Part shown: in pieces, positions 1 to 8,416 of the stretch
Position numbering within the stretch: the first letter of the stretch is position 1
Layout: every line of letters starts with the position of its first letter
Source of the DNA: GAS188 sp035949255
Lineage (GTDB): Bacteria; Pseudomonadota; Alphaproteobacteria; Rhizobiales; Beijerinckiaceae
Length of the DNA stretch: 64,000 nucleotides
NCBI GenBank assembly: GCA_035949255.1
Contig: DASZIL010000042.1
Coordinates: 40,107-104,106, forward strand
Direction: 5' to 3'
Program-made: the position numbers and the translations under genes
Notes under the pieces: model-generated
Seen by the model: only the letters and a program-made list of their open reading frames with translations
Told to the model about the DNA's origin: nothing
The model's database searches: none

Positions 1-266
1 ATGCACCGGACCGCTTCTCCTGGCGGATGGCACAAGCTCCACACCATCTCACCTGATTCGCGACCCTAATCACCATTGGTTAACAAAAACTGATTCGCGG
101 CGGAAGCCTTCGAGTGCTTTTCTGAAACGTAAACGATACAGCAACCTAAACGGGTAACGAAGCGGCAACCTCGATCCGGTAAGGTTACCTCGTCTCGCGT
201 GAATTCATTTGCGCCTTTTCGGCCCCGGCCTCGGCGCGCCTTTCATGTGTCAGGAGTAGACTACCG
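1..266. promoter_or_regulatory. Non-coding leader before the FliJ-like gene
   Basis: I see no convincing coding sequence here. The stretch is clearly more AT-rich than the rest of the window between about 55 and 180 and carries a TTAAC half-site at 79-83, which resembles half of the CtrA recognition sequence TTAA-N7-TTAAC. The other half is degenerate (two of four matches). A strong AGGAG ribosome-binding site lies just before the ATG at 267. Regulation by CtrA is an inference only, and the element could equally serve a leftward gene outside the window. Confidence 0.3.
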
Positions 267-653
267 ATGAAAACGCGAGGGTCCCTCATTCGTCTCAAAC
301 GCTTCGCGGCCGACGAGAAAAGCCGCAACCTCACGCGGATCGAGATGATGATCCGTGAATTCTCGAAGGATTCAGCCGAGCTCGATCGCGAGATCGCGGC
401 CGAAGAGACGCGGGCCGGGATCACGGACCCGAAGCATTTCGCCTATCCGACCTATGCCAAGGCGGCGGCACAGCGCCGCGACAACCTGCGCTGCTCGGTC
501 GAGGACCTCAAGCTCCAGCTCGAGGAGGCGCGCGCGGAATATGAGGACGCGCTCGCGGATTTGAAGAAGATGGAAGCGCTCGACGAGCGCGAACGCACGC
601 TCGAGGCACCGCGTGGCGAGACGAACGGCGGCTTCGCCATGGCGCGGGCCTGA
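267..653 (+). CDS. fliJ: Alphaproteobacterial FliJ-like flagellar export protein
   Basis: This 128-residue protein matches the alphaproteobacterial FliJ family, the soluble component of the flagellar type III export apparatus that works with the FliI ATPase and export chaperones. It begins with the typical KTRGSLIRLKRF stretch, has a central block AGITDPKHFAYPTYAKAA, and is almost wholly charged and helical, with heptad-like patterning expected of a coiled coil. There is no signal peptide or membrane segment. The ATG at 267 is preceded by AGGAG at good spacing. No other flagellar gene is in the window; a position near flagellar or cell-cycle genes to the left is possible but cannot be seen. 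Confidence 0.8.
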   Translation: MKTRGSLIRLKRFAADEKSRNLTRIEMMIREFSKDSAELDREIAAEETRAGITDPKHFAYPTYAKAAAQRRDNLRCSVEDLKLQLEEARAEYEDALADLKKMEALDERERTLEAPRGETNGGFAMARA

Positions 654-862
654 CGCGAAAAAACGCGCCTCCCCCCACTTCCCTTTCCCGAAAAGCCACA
701 ATCCAGCTTGCCCAGGCGCGCGCAATCGCGCCGGGGCGACGGCACGCAATCGTGCTTTGGCCGAGATTGCCACGCGCGATGATCTTCGCTTAAGCTTTTC
801 GCCAAAGGCGGCGAGAAGCCTGCCGATCAACAAGGGACGGCGATGGGCCGGGGAGGAAGGCG

Positions 863-2272
863 ATGAACGAGCTCGCTCAAGCAGCATCACGCAAGGCATT
901 CTGGCGGCTGATGCCTTTTTTGATCCTTTGCTACTTCTTCGCCTATCTCGATCGCCTGAATATGTCCTTCGCGGCGCTCAGCATGAACACGGCGCTCGGC
1001 TACAACGCCGAGATTTTCGGCTTCGGCTCCGGAATCTTCTTCATCGGCTACTTCCTCTTCGAGGTTCCGAGCAATCTCATTCTCGATAAGGTCGGGGCGC
1101 GCATCTGGATCGCGCGCATCATGGTCACCTGGGGCATCATCTCATTATGCATGATCTTCCAGGACGCGAGCTGGAACAGCTTGTTGGTGCCGATCGCGGC
1201 GCCGATCGCCGCGGCCTTCCGCGCCATCCTCTGGCTCATCGGCACGCCGAGCAACTTCGTCGAGCTCACGCCGAACTCGGCGATGCTGATCGTGGTCCGT
1301 TTCCTGCTCGGCCTCGCCGAGGCGGGTTTTTTCCCCGGCATCATCTTGTTCCTGACCTATTGGTTCACGGCGAAGGATCGCGCCAAGATGGTCGGCATCT
1401 TCATGGCCGCGATCCCGCTTTCCTCGGTCATCGGCGCGCCGGTTTCCTCGCAGATCCTCGCCCATGTCGACGGGCTGATGGGGCTTGCCGGCTGGAAGTG
1501 GCTCTTCATCCTCGAAGCGGTGCCGACCGTCGTGCTCGGCTTCGTCGCATTCGGGTATCTCACCGACAAGCCGGAGAAGGCCCATTGGCTGACGCCGCCC
1601 GAACGCGAAGCGCTGGCGCTGAGTCTCACCGCCGAAAAGACCCAGCGCGAGGCCATGCGCCATTACAGCCTCGGCGAGGCGCTCTCCAACCCGCGCGTTC
1701 TTGCGCTTTCGGCCATTTATTTCGGCAACGTGACCTGTAATTACGGGCTTGGCTTTTTCATGCCGCAGATTTTGCAGCGCTTCGGTATTCCGACCGCCAA
1801 TGTCGGCTGGTATGTCGCTATCCCCTATCTCCTCGCAATGGTGTCGATGGTGCTTTGGAGCCGCCACTCCGATGTCACCGGTGAGCGGGTCTGGCATGTT
1901 GCGGCGCCGCTCATCCTCGCTGGCCTTGCTTTCATCGGCGCAGGCTACGCCGGCTCGCTCAGCTTGGCGTTGCTCGCCTTCTCGCTTGCTGCGATCGGCA
2001 TCTATACATCGGTTTGCACTTTCTGGGCCTTGCCGACCGGATTCCTGACGGGGGCGGCGGCGGCGGGCGGCATCGCCTTGATCAATTCGATCGGAAATCT
2101 CGGCGGTTTCGTCGGTCCTTCCATCGTCGGCCATGTCAAGCAGATCACCGGTTCAGATGGAGCCTCGCTCATCGCGCTCGCGGCCTTCCCGATCATCGCG
2201 GGTTTCATCACGCTGATCATCGGCCACGACAAGAAGCTCGAGATGGCGGGGCACGCGTTGCCGGCGGAATAG
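863..2272 (+). CDS. MFS transporter, anion:cation symporter (ACS) family
   Basis: The 469-residue integral membrane protein has about twelve hydrophobic segments and the N-terminal motif YFFAYLDRLNMSFAAL of the ACS family (tartrate, phthalate, hexuronate-type organic anion transporters). Further landmarks are VPSNLILDKVGAR in the first cytoplasmic loop and RFLLGLAEAGFFPG in helix 4. Family members import organic acids with protons; the substrate cannot be read from sequence. The ATG at 863 follows a strong GGAGGAAGG site. Oddly, roughly residues 105-138 form an extra hydrophobic, proline-containing segment between helices 3 and 4 that typical members lack. The gene appears to be transcribed alone. 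Confidence 0.88.
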   Translation: MNELAQAASRKAFWRLMPFLILCYFFAYLDRLNMSFAALSMNTALGYNAEIFGFGSGIFFIGYFLFEVPSNLILDKVGARIWIARIMVTWGIISLCMIFQDASWNSLLVPIAAPIAAAFRAILWLIGTPSNFVELTPNSAMLIVVRFLLGLAEAGFFPGIILFLTYWFTAKDRAKMVGIFMAAIPLSSVIGAPVSSQILAHVDGLMGLAGWKWLFILEAVPTVVLGFVAFGYLTDKPEKAHWLTPPEREALALSLTAEKTQREAMRHYSLGEALSNPRVLALSAIYFGNVTCNYGLGFFMPQILQRFGIPTANVGWYVAIPYLLAMVSMVLWSRHSDVTGERVWHVAAPLILAGLAFIGAGYAGSLSLALLAFSLAAIGIYTSVCTFWALPTGFLTGAAAAGGIALINSIGNLGGFVGPSIVGHVKQITGSDGASLIALAAFPIIAGFITLIIGHDKKLEMAGHALPAE

Positions 2273-2712
2273 GCCAAACACTTGCGCTCGCGCCGAACCG
2301 GCGAACGATGCCGACCGGCTCGTGTGGTCCCGATGGAGCCATGGCTCCATCCGGGCGTCGTCCCTACGCTCCTGGAATTTGGGCGGCCGTGACGCGCGAG
2401 CGTCATCATTCGGTCGCCAATTTCTGCATTTTCTTCTTGGGCTCGGACATGCGTCGGGCTTGCTTTGATCTTCCGAAGATCGAGAGGCGGCAGACGCGTT
2501 TGGGTGACGCCTTCGCCACCGCGATCGCCGCTTGCGCGAAGCGCTCTACTCGACCCCGATGCAGCGATTTTGCGATGTCCCGCAAAGCTGTGGCATGAGG
2601 CATCGCATGCATCGCCCCGCGAATCTTGGACAAGGCCCCTTCGCACCGCTGCGATCCCATGCCAGAACCACCGCGCAATCACCGCTTGGCCCACGCTTCG
2701 AAGGACATTTCG
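2273..2712. other. Intergenic stretch between MFS and UPF0104 genes
   Basis: I see no well-supported gene in these 440 bases. A minus-strand open frame of 90 codons at 2406-2678 has an arginine- and lysine-rich product ending EPKKKMQKLATE, but it lacks a clear ribosome-binding site and I recognise no family. The stretch contains the 20-bp perfect palindrome described separately and ends with the ribosome-binding site of the next gene. Confidence 0.4.
2332..2351. promoter_or_regulatory. 20-bp perfect palindrome
   Basis: The sequence reads GATGGAGCCA followed directly by its exact reverse complement TGGCTCCATC. It lies about 60 bp after the MFS stop codon. In RNA it would form an eight-pair stem with a four-base loop but no T-run follows, so it is either a weak terminator hairpin or a site for a dimeric DNA-binding protein. 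Confidence 0.5.
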
Positions 2713-3840
2713 ATGTCCGTTGAGGCAAGCCTCGAGGAGGAGGCAGGCACCGAGATCACTCCTCTTCCCTTGCGCAAGGCGAAAGCGTGGACCGACTACG
2801 CTTGGTCGGCCGTCGGCATTATCGCGGTGCTGGGCGCGGGCTACATGCTCTACAAGGAGCTCGCCGGCATCTCGCCTCGCGACATCTCGCGGGCCTTTGC
2901 CCTCATTCCACGGGAACGATGGGTCTTGGCGATCTTGGGCACCCTTGTCGCCTACGCGGCGCTTGCCTGGTATGACCGGATCGCGCTCTTGCATCTCGGC
3001 AAGCCGCTGAATTGGCTCTTCATCTCGCTCACATCGTTTACGACCTACGCACTCTCCCACAACATCGGTGCTTCGGTCTTCTCGGGAGCGGCGGTCAGAT
3101 ACCGCGCCTATTCGACGAAGGGGCTCACCGCGACCGATGTCGGCGTGCTGGTGGTGCTCACCGCTTTCACCTTCATGCTCGGCACGATCCTGCTCGGCGG
3201 GCTCGTGCTCATCGGCGAGCCGCAGCTTGTCGCGAGGCTTTTGCACGTCGACCGCGAGCTTGCGCGTGCCGTGGGCTTTGTCATGCTCGGCGCGGTCGCG
3301 CTTTACATACTCGGCTCCGTGTTCGAATTCCCGGCGCTGAACCTCGGCTCATGCAAGCTCAGCTATCCGCGGCCGCCGATCGTACTTCGCCAGTTGATCG
3401 CCGCGCCTCTCGAGCTGCTCGGTGCCGCGGCGATCATCTATTTCGCCATGCCGGCGCATGGAAATCCCGGATATTTCGTCGTGCTCGGGGTCTTCCTCGC
3501 CTCTTTCTCCGTCGCGCTGATTTCCCATGCGCCGGGAGGCCTGGGCGTACTCGAATTCCTCTTCATCAAGGCCATGCCGGAAGTGCCGAAGGCCGAGGTG
3601 CTCGTCGCCCTTCTCATCTTCCGCCTGCTCTATCTCGTCGTGCCCCTCGCGCTCGGGCTCGTTGTCGTCATGGTATTCGAGAAAGGGCGCCTCGCCGAGA
3701 CGCTTCGGGCACGATCGGCCGGCACGCCCGACGCCGACGCCGTGCCTCCAAGGCCGCAAGCGACGCCGTCCTCCTCCAATGTCGTGCAACTCACGGAGGC
3801 GGCCCGCCAGGCCCGCAAAAGCGGAGCTCCGCCAATATGA
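2713..3840 (+). CDS. UPF0104/YbhN-type integral membrane protein
   Basis: The product (375 residues from the chosen start) has about seven to eight membrane helices and matches the lysylphosphatidylglycerol synthetase-like/UPF0104 transmembrane family, whose members resemble the flippase part of MprF. Typical landmarks are YALSHNIGASVFSGAAVRYR in the first half and SHAPGGLGVLEFLF in the second. The tail after about residue 330 is a hydrophilic, proline-rich cytoplasmic extension. I chose ATG 2713 because AAGGA lies eight bases upstream; in-frame ATGs at 2626 and 2659 would add a basic leader without a clear ribosome-binding site. The substrate is not known; a lipid-linked molecule is an inference from the family. 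A PaiB-like gene follows after 78 bases. Confidence 0.8.
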   Translation: MSVEASLEEEAGTEITPLPLRKAKAWTDYAWSAVGIIAVLGAGYMLYKELAGISPRDISRAFALIPRERWVLAILGTLVAYAALAWYDRIALLHLGKPLNWLFISLTSFTTYALSHNIGASVFSGAAVRYRAYSTKGLTATDVGVLVVLTAFTFMLGTILLGGLVLIGEPQLVARLLHVDRELARAVGFVMLGAVALYILGSVFEFPALNLGSCKLSYPRPPIVLRQLIAAPLELLGAAAIIYFAMPAHGNPGYFVVLGVFLASFSVALISHAPGGLGVLEFLFIKAMPEVPKAEVLVALLIFRLLYLVVPLALGLVVVMVFEKGRLAETLRARSAGTPDADAVPPRPQATPSSSNVVQLTEAARQARKSGAPPI

Positions 3841-3918
3841 GCGGCAGGAGCGCTCGACGAGCGCTTTCGTTCAACGCGCTTTCATGCGATGACGCCGGCA
3901 CGATCTTGGAGCGGCTTG

Positions 3919-4605
3919 ATGTATCTGCCTCCCGCCTTTCGTCTCGACGGGCTCGCCGACCAGCATGAGGTCATGCGGCGCCATCCCTTCGCGACCCTGA
4001 TCACAAGATCGGGTGACAGTGTCGTCGCCGACCACATCCCCTTCATGATCGATGCGACACGCGGCGAGAAAGGCGTTTTGCGCGCCCATGTGGCTCGCGC
4101 CAACCCTTTATGGCGAACCCATCCGCGCGCAACGGAGGCCCTCGTCATCTTTGCCGGCATCGATCACTACATCACGCCATCCTGGTATGCGACGAAACGC
4201 GAAAGCGGGAAGGTCGTGCCGACCTGGAACTACGTCGCCGTCCATGCTTTTGGACCGTTGAACGTCTTCGAGGACGCGCAATGGTTGCGCGAGCAGGTCG
4301 GCGCGCTCACCGCCGTGCATGAAGCGGGCAGCGTCGCGGCGGGTAGCGCGACGCCTTGGGCCGTGACGGATGCGCCCGAGGAGTTCATCGCCGCTCAGCT
4401 CAGGGGGATCGTCGGTCTCGAGGTGCCGATCACGCGCATCGAAGGAAAGGTGAAGGCGAGCCAAAATCGCCCCGAGGCCGACCGCGAAGGCGTCGTCCAG
4501 GGTCTCGAGGCCCAAGGCACGGAAGGCGCGCGACAGATGGCCGCCCTCGTGGGCTGCCCACAGGCCACAGGGGCAAAAACCAGCGGCGGCGAAAAGAAGG
4601 GCTAG
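3919..4605 (+). CDS. PaiB-like FMN-binding protein
   Basis: This 228-residue protein belongs to the PaiB/FMN-binding split-barrel family, whose Bacillus member is a negative regulator of protease and sporulation genes. The start MYLPPAFRLD is typical of the family, as are the block HPFATLITRSG, the motif WYATKRESGKVVPTWNY in the middle, and KVKASQNRPEADREGV near the C-terminus. Several homologues bind flavin or heme rather than DNA, so a regulatory role is not certain. I prefer ATG 3919 to the in-frame ATG at 3889 because GGAG lies upstream and family proteins start with MYxPPxF. The stop codon is 1 base from the end of the convergent sciP gene. Confidence 0.85.
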   Translation: MYLPPAFRLDGLADQHEVMRRHPFATLITRSGDSVVADHIPFMIDATRGEKGVLRAHVARANPLWRTHPRATEALVIFAGIDHYITPSWYATKRESGKVVPTWNYVAVHAFGPLNVFEDAQWLREQVGALTAVHEAGSVAAGSATPWAVTDAPEEFIAAQLRGIVGLEVPITRIEGKVKASQNRPEADREGVVQGLEAQGTEGARQMAALVGCPQATGAKTSGGEKKG

Positions 4606-4606
4606 A

Positions 4607-4882
4607 TCAGGCGCGATATTGCTGGATGCGCGTCGTGCGCAAGCCCGCGAGCCCGTGCTCGTCGATGGAGGCCTGCCAGCTCAAAAATTCCTCGACGGTC
4701 AAGGTATAGCGCCGGCAGGCTTCCTCAAGGCTGAGCAAGCCGCCGCGCACGGCAGCGACCACTTCGGCCTTGCGCCTGATCACCCACCTTCTCGTGGCTA
4801 CCGAGGGCAGATCGGCTATCGTCAGCGGACTTCCGTCGGGGCCGATAACATATTTAACCCGCGGTCGATGGGCATCGGTCAT
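4607..4882 (-). CDS. sciP: SciP-type CtrA inhibitor (DUF1153)
   Basis: The 91-residue product matches SciP, the small helix-turn-helix protein that binds CtrA in Caulobacter and relatives and blocks activation of CtrA-dependent promoters in the swarmer cell. The family core is nearly intact: VKYVIGPDGSPLTIADLP, RRWVIRRKAEVVAAVRGGLL, and the C-terminus LAGLRTTRIQQYR. I chose the ATG at 4882 (MTDAHRP); an ATG at 4897 adds five residues. The upstream region shared with the divergent amidase contains a TTAACC half-site (4930-4935, minus strand) that could be a CtrA contact, consistent with feedback. It is convergent with, and one base from, the PaiB-like gene. Confidence 0.9.
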   Translation of the reverse strand: MTDAHRPRVKYVIGPDGSPLTIADLPSVATRRWVIRRKAEVVAAVRGGLLSLEEACRRYTLTVEEFLSWQASIDEHGLAGLRTTRIQQYRA

Positions 4883-4999
4883 GATACGCTCACACAAAAC
4901 AGACCAACGATTTAGCTTCTATCCGAGGTGGGTTAATGATTTGCGTAGCCGATGCATTGAATTTTGTCCGATCCTCTGAGCTCTCCAAGGAAACCCTTG

Positions 5000-6409
5000 A
5001 TGACCGATGAATTCTGGCGCTGGGACGCGCTTGATCTGGCGCGCGCCATCAGAACGCGGGCCTTTTCGAGCCGGGAGGCCGTGGAAAGCTGCCTTAGGCG
5101 GCTCGACACCGTCAATCCACGGCTCAACGCCGTCGTCGATGTGCTCGCCGACGAGGCGCTGAAGAGCGCCGACGAGGCGGACGCCGCGGTCAAGCGCGGT
5201 GACGAGCTGCCGGCGCTGCATGGCATTCCGGTGACCGTGAAGATCAATGTCGACTATGCCGGACGTGCCACCACCAACGGCGTCGTTGCGTTCAAGAATG
5301 TCGTCGCGTCGAGCGACGCGCCCATCGTCTCGAATTGGCGAAAGGCGGGCGCCATCATCATCGGGCGCACGAACACGCCGGCCTTTTCCTGGCGCTGGTT
5401 CACCGACAATGATTTGCATGGGCGCACTTTCAGCCCGTGGAACCGGGGCGTCACGCCCGGCGGCTCGAGCGGGGGCGCGGCATCGGCGGTCGCGGCCGGC
5501 ATTGGACCCCTTGCCCATGGCACCGATATCGGGGGCTCGATCCGCTACCCGGCCTATGCCTGCGGGATCGCCGGCATTCGACCAACGCTTGGCCGCGTGC
5601 CGGCTTTCAACGCCACCAGCAAGGAAGAGCGACCGGTGATCGCCCAGCTAGCCTCGGTGCAAGGGCCGCTTGCCCGCTCGATCGGTGATCTGCGGGTTGG
5701 GCTGTGGGCCATGGCGGCGCGCGATGCGCGGGACCCCTGGTGGGTGCCAGCCCCTTATGGACGGGGAGATGAGCGCCGCCCTTGCCGCGTCGCCATGCTC
5801 GCCGAGCTCCCGGGCTTGGCGCATGACAAGGTCGTCGCCGAAGCGGTGCGCCTTGCCGCCGCCTGGCTCGAAGACGCGGGCTATCGCGTCGAGGAAGTCG
5901 CCCCACCGCACTGGAAGGAGGCGGCCGAGCTCTGGGCGCTCCTCGTCCTCAACGAGACGCGCTACGCCATGATGCCCTCGATCGAGGCTCATGGCGACGA
6001 GGCGATCAAACGGGCCGCGAGCGCCATGATGGAGATCACGCCGACGACCGATTTCGACGGCTTCCGGACCGGAATGGCCCGCCGCTCGACTCTTTTGCGC
6101 GAATGGATGCTGTTTCTCGAAAAATACCCGCTCGTCGTGACACCGACCTCCTGGCGCAAGCCGCTTCCGCTCGGCGCCGATCAGCAGGGCGCGGAAGGCA
6201 TGCGCAAAATTTTCGAGGCCCATAGCCCCCTCTTCGTGCTGCCCCTCCTCGGTTTGCCGGGTCTTTCGCTACCAACCGGGATCGCCGACGGATTGCCGAT
6301 GGGCGTTCATCTCATCGCCGGTCGTTATGAGGAGGAGCGGCTGTTCGTGGCTGGCGAGGTCATCGAGGCGCGCTGCGGAAGGCTCACCCCAATCGATCCG
6401 CGCGACTAG
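5000..6409 (+). CDS. Amidase signature family hydrolase
   Basis: This 469-residue protein is an amidase-signature enzyme that hydrolyses a carboxamide or related C-N bond. The Ser-cisSer-Lys triad is visible: Lys81 in PVTVKINVD, Ser156 in TPGGSSGGAAS, and the nucleophile Ser180 in HGTDIGGSIR. Length is usual for the family. No gatB or gatC lies next to it, so it is more likely a free-standing amidase than GatA. ATG 5000 follows AAGGA by eight bases; the TTG at 4964 would extend the protein but has no support. The substrate is unknown. It is divergent from sciP and followed by mnmA after about 150 bases. Confidence 0.88.
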   Translation: MTDEFWRWDALDLARAIRTRAFSSREAVESCLRRLDTVNPRLNAVVDVLADEALKSADEADAAVKRGDELPALHGIPVTVKINVDYAGRATTNGVVAFKNVVASSDAPIVSNWRKAGAIIIGRTNTPAFSWRWFTDNDLHGRTFSPWNRGVTPGGSSGGAASAVAAGIGPLAHGTDIGGSIRYPAYACGIAGIRPTLGRVPAFNATSKEERPVIAQLASVQGPLARSIGDLRVGLWAMAARDARDPWWVPAPYGRGDERRPCRVAMLAELPGLAHDKVVAEAVRLAAAWLEDAGYRVEEVAPPHWKEAAELWALLVLNETRYAMMPSIEAHGDEAIKRAASAMMEITPTTDFDGFRTGMARRSTLLREWMLFLEKYPLVVTPTSWRKPLPLGADQQGAEGMRKIFEAHSPLFVLPLLGLPGLSLPTGIADGLPMGVHLIAGRYEEERLFVAGEVIEARCGRLTPIDPRD

Positions 6410-6561
6410 GCCGTTCACGCGTTCGCGGGCCGGGAGCTGATCGAGATCGCCCCGATGACCTTAAGCGAGTGACTTCGGCCCTGGCGCGAAAGGCTTCGAA
6501 GCTATAGATAAAACACCAAAGGTTTCTTCGCGGGCACGATTTCGTCCGCATTTCACGCCAG

Positions 6562-7737
6562 ATGACGATGAATTCGCTCGATCTTCCGACCCGGCCGTCC
6601 GAGACCCGCGTCGTCGTCGCCATGTCCGGCGGCGTCGATTCCTCGGTCGTGGCCGCCTTGCTGAAGGAGGAGGGCTATGACGTCGTCGGCGTGACTCTCC
6701 AGCTTTACGACCATGGCGCCGCGACGCATCGGACGGGTGCCTGTTGCGCCGGCCAGGACATTCATGACGCGCGAAAAGTCGCCGCGAAGATCGATATCCC
6801 CCATTATGTTCTCGACTACGAGGACCGCTTCCGCACCGAAGTGGTGGACCGCTTCGCCGACGATTATCTTGCCGGGAGGACGCCGATCCCTTGCGTCGAA
6901 TGCAACCGGTCGATCAAGTTCCGCGATCTCCTCGGCACGGCGCGTGATCTCGGCGCGGCCGCGCTGGCGACGGGGCATTATCTTTCCTCACGCTCGCTTC
7001 CGGACGGCCGCCGCGCGCTCTACCAGGCCTCGGACGAAAGCCGCGACCAGAGCTATTTCCTCTATGCCACGACGCCCGCGCAGCTCGCCATGCTTCGCTT
7101 CCCGCTCGGCGACAGATCGAAGGCCGAAACCCGCGAGCTTGCGGCGCGCTTTGGGCTTGCGGTCGCCGAGAAGCCGGACAGCCAGGATATCTGCTTCGTC
7201 CCCACGGGCCGTTATGCCGACGTCATCGAGAAGCTGCGGCCAGGCGCCAGCCGGCCCGGAAAGATCATCCATGTGGACGGGCGCGCGCTCGGCCACCATC
7301 GAGGTGACATGCATTACACCGTGGGGCAGCGCAAAGGGCTCGGTGTCGCGGATGGCGAGCCTCTCTACGTCTTGCGCCTCGATGCCGAACGCGCCGAGGT
7401 GATCGTCGGCCCCCGCCCCGCGCTCGCGGTCGGCGGCATCGTGCTCGGCGACTTCAACTGGCTCGGCGATCTTCCGATCGCGGCGTGGCCGCGCGAGGGC
7501 CTCTCCGTCGCCGTCAAGGTGCGCTCCACGCGCCCTCCTCGTCCGGCAACCCTTCGCCGCGACGGTGTCCTTTGCAGCGTCGAGCTCGACACTCCGGAAG
7601 AGGGCGTGGCGCCAGGACAGGCTTGTGTGATCTACGACAGCCCCTCGCCCGGCGCGCGGCTGCTGGGCGGTGGCGTCATCGCGTCGACGGGCTCTTCCAC
7701 TTGCGCGAATCTGCGCGAGCGGGCATTGGCGTCTTGA
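6562..7737 (+). CDS. mnmA: tRNA-specific 2-thiouridylase MnmA
   Basis: MnmA puts sulfur on U34 of the tRNAs for Lys, Glu and Gln in the cytoplasm, using ATP and a sulfur relay. The PP-loop SGGVDSS is at residues 22-28. The nucleophilic cysteine region TPIPCVECNRSIKF is at 107-120, and the second catalytic cysteine lies in DSQDICFVPTG near residue 212. The insertion GACCAGQDIHDAR is typical of the alphaproteobacterial form, and the C-terminal beta-barrel is complete. The ATG at 6562 is closely followed by another in-frame ATG at 6568, so the exact start is uncertain by two residues. A PmtA-like gene follows after 25 bases and may be co-transcribed. Confidence 0.95.
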   Translation: MTMNSLDLPTRPSETRVVVAMSGGVDSSVVAALLKEEGYDVVGVTLQLYDHGAATHRTGACCAGQDIHDARKVAAKIDIPHYVLDYEDRFRTEVVDRFADDYLAGRTPIPCVECNRSIKFRDLLGTARDLGAAALATGHYLSSRSLPDGRRALYQASDESRDQSYFLYATTPAQLAMLRFPLGDRSKAETRELAARFGLAVAEKPDSQDICFVPTGRYADVIEKLRPGASRPGKIIHVDGRALGHHRGDMHYTVGQRKGLGVADGEPLYVLRLDAERAEVIVGPRPALAVGGIVLGDFNWLGDLPIAAWPREGLSVAVKVRSTRPPRPATLRRDGVLCSVELDTPEEGVAPGQACVIYDSPSPGARLLGGGVIASTGSSTCANLRERALAS

Positions 7738-7762
7738 TGGATGAAACGCGGCGGGAGGCGTT

Positions 7763-8416
7763 ATGTCCAATCAACTCGACAATATGCGCAAGGCCTATGA
7801 CAAATGGGCCCCGATTTACGACCTCGTCTATGATGGGCTCACCGCGCCGGCGCGCCGCACCGCTGTCAGAGCAGCCTTGTCGAACGGAAGGCGCATCCTC
7901 GAGGTCGGCGTCGGCACCGGATTGTCCCTGCGCAACTATCCGCGCGAAACCGAGATTTATGGCGTCGATCTTTCCTACGGCATGCTGCTGCGCGCACGCG
8001 AGAAGATCGCGCGGCGGCGGCTGCGGCACGTCAAGCTGATCGCGGCGATGGATGCCTGTCGGCTCGGTTTTGCCGATGAAATCTTCGACGCCGTGGTAGG
8101 CCAATTCGTGATCACCTTGGTTCCCGAGCCAGAGGTTGCGCTCAAGGAGATGGCCCGCGTTTTGCGGCCCGGGGGCGAGATCATCCTCACCAATCATCTC
8201 GGCGCCGAGGAGGGGCTGCAGGCCGCGATCGAGGAAAAATGCGCCGGCATCGCCAAGCGCATCGGTTGGTCGACCGAGTTCAAGTTGTCGCGCATCGAGA
8301 ACTGGGCGCAGGCGAGCGGCATGATCGAGCGCGTCTCGGCGAGGGATGCCTTTCCAGGAGGCTTCTTCAAGGTCGTGCGCTTGCGCAAGCCCAGCGACAG
8401 CGCGCTTGCGGCTTGA
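7763..8416 (+). CDS. pmtA: PmtA-like phosphatidylethanolamine N-methyltransferase
   Basis: This 217-residue class I SAM-dependent methyltransferase resembles rhizobial PmtA enzymes, which methylate phosphatidylethanolamine three times to make phosphatidylcholine. The order of blocks fits: YDKWAPIYDLVYDGL at the N-terminus, motif I ILEVGVGTGLSLRNYP with the SAM-binding glycines, the acidic residue in IYGVDLSYGML, FDAVVGQFVITLVPEPE, and the post-motif VLRPGGEIILTNHLG. No membrane helix is seen, as expected for the soluble family. GGGAGG precedes the ATG. A UbiE-like methyltransferase of another function remains possible. The stop overlaps the likely start of the next gene. Confidence 0.72.
   Translation: MSNQLDNMRKAYDKWAPIYDLVYDGLTAPARRTAVRAALSNGRRILEVGVGTGLSLRNYPRETEIYGVDLSYGMLLRAREKIARRRLRHVKLIAAMDACRLGFADEIFDAVVGQFVITLVPEPEVALKEMARVLRPGGEIILTNHLGAEEGLQAAIEEKCAGIAKRIGWSTEFKLSRIENWAQASGMIERVSARDAFPGGFFKVVRLRKPSDSALAA

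Noticed and set aside
2406..2678. Small minus-strand gene in the MFS-UPF0104 gap
   Set aside because: No ribosome-binding site, no family similarity that I can see, and it is overlapped by similar open frames on the other strand.
5000..6409. Assignment of the amidase as GatA of the GatCAB complex
   Set aside because: No gatB or gatC nearby, and the sequence around the catalytic triad and C-terminus is that of a general amidase.
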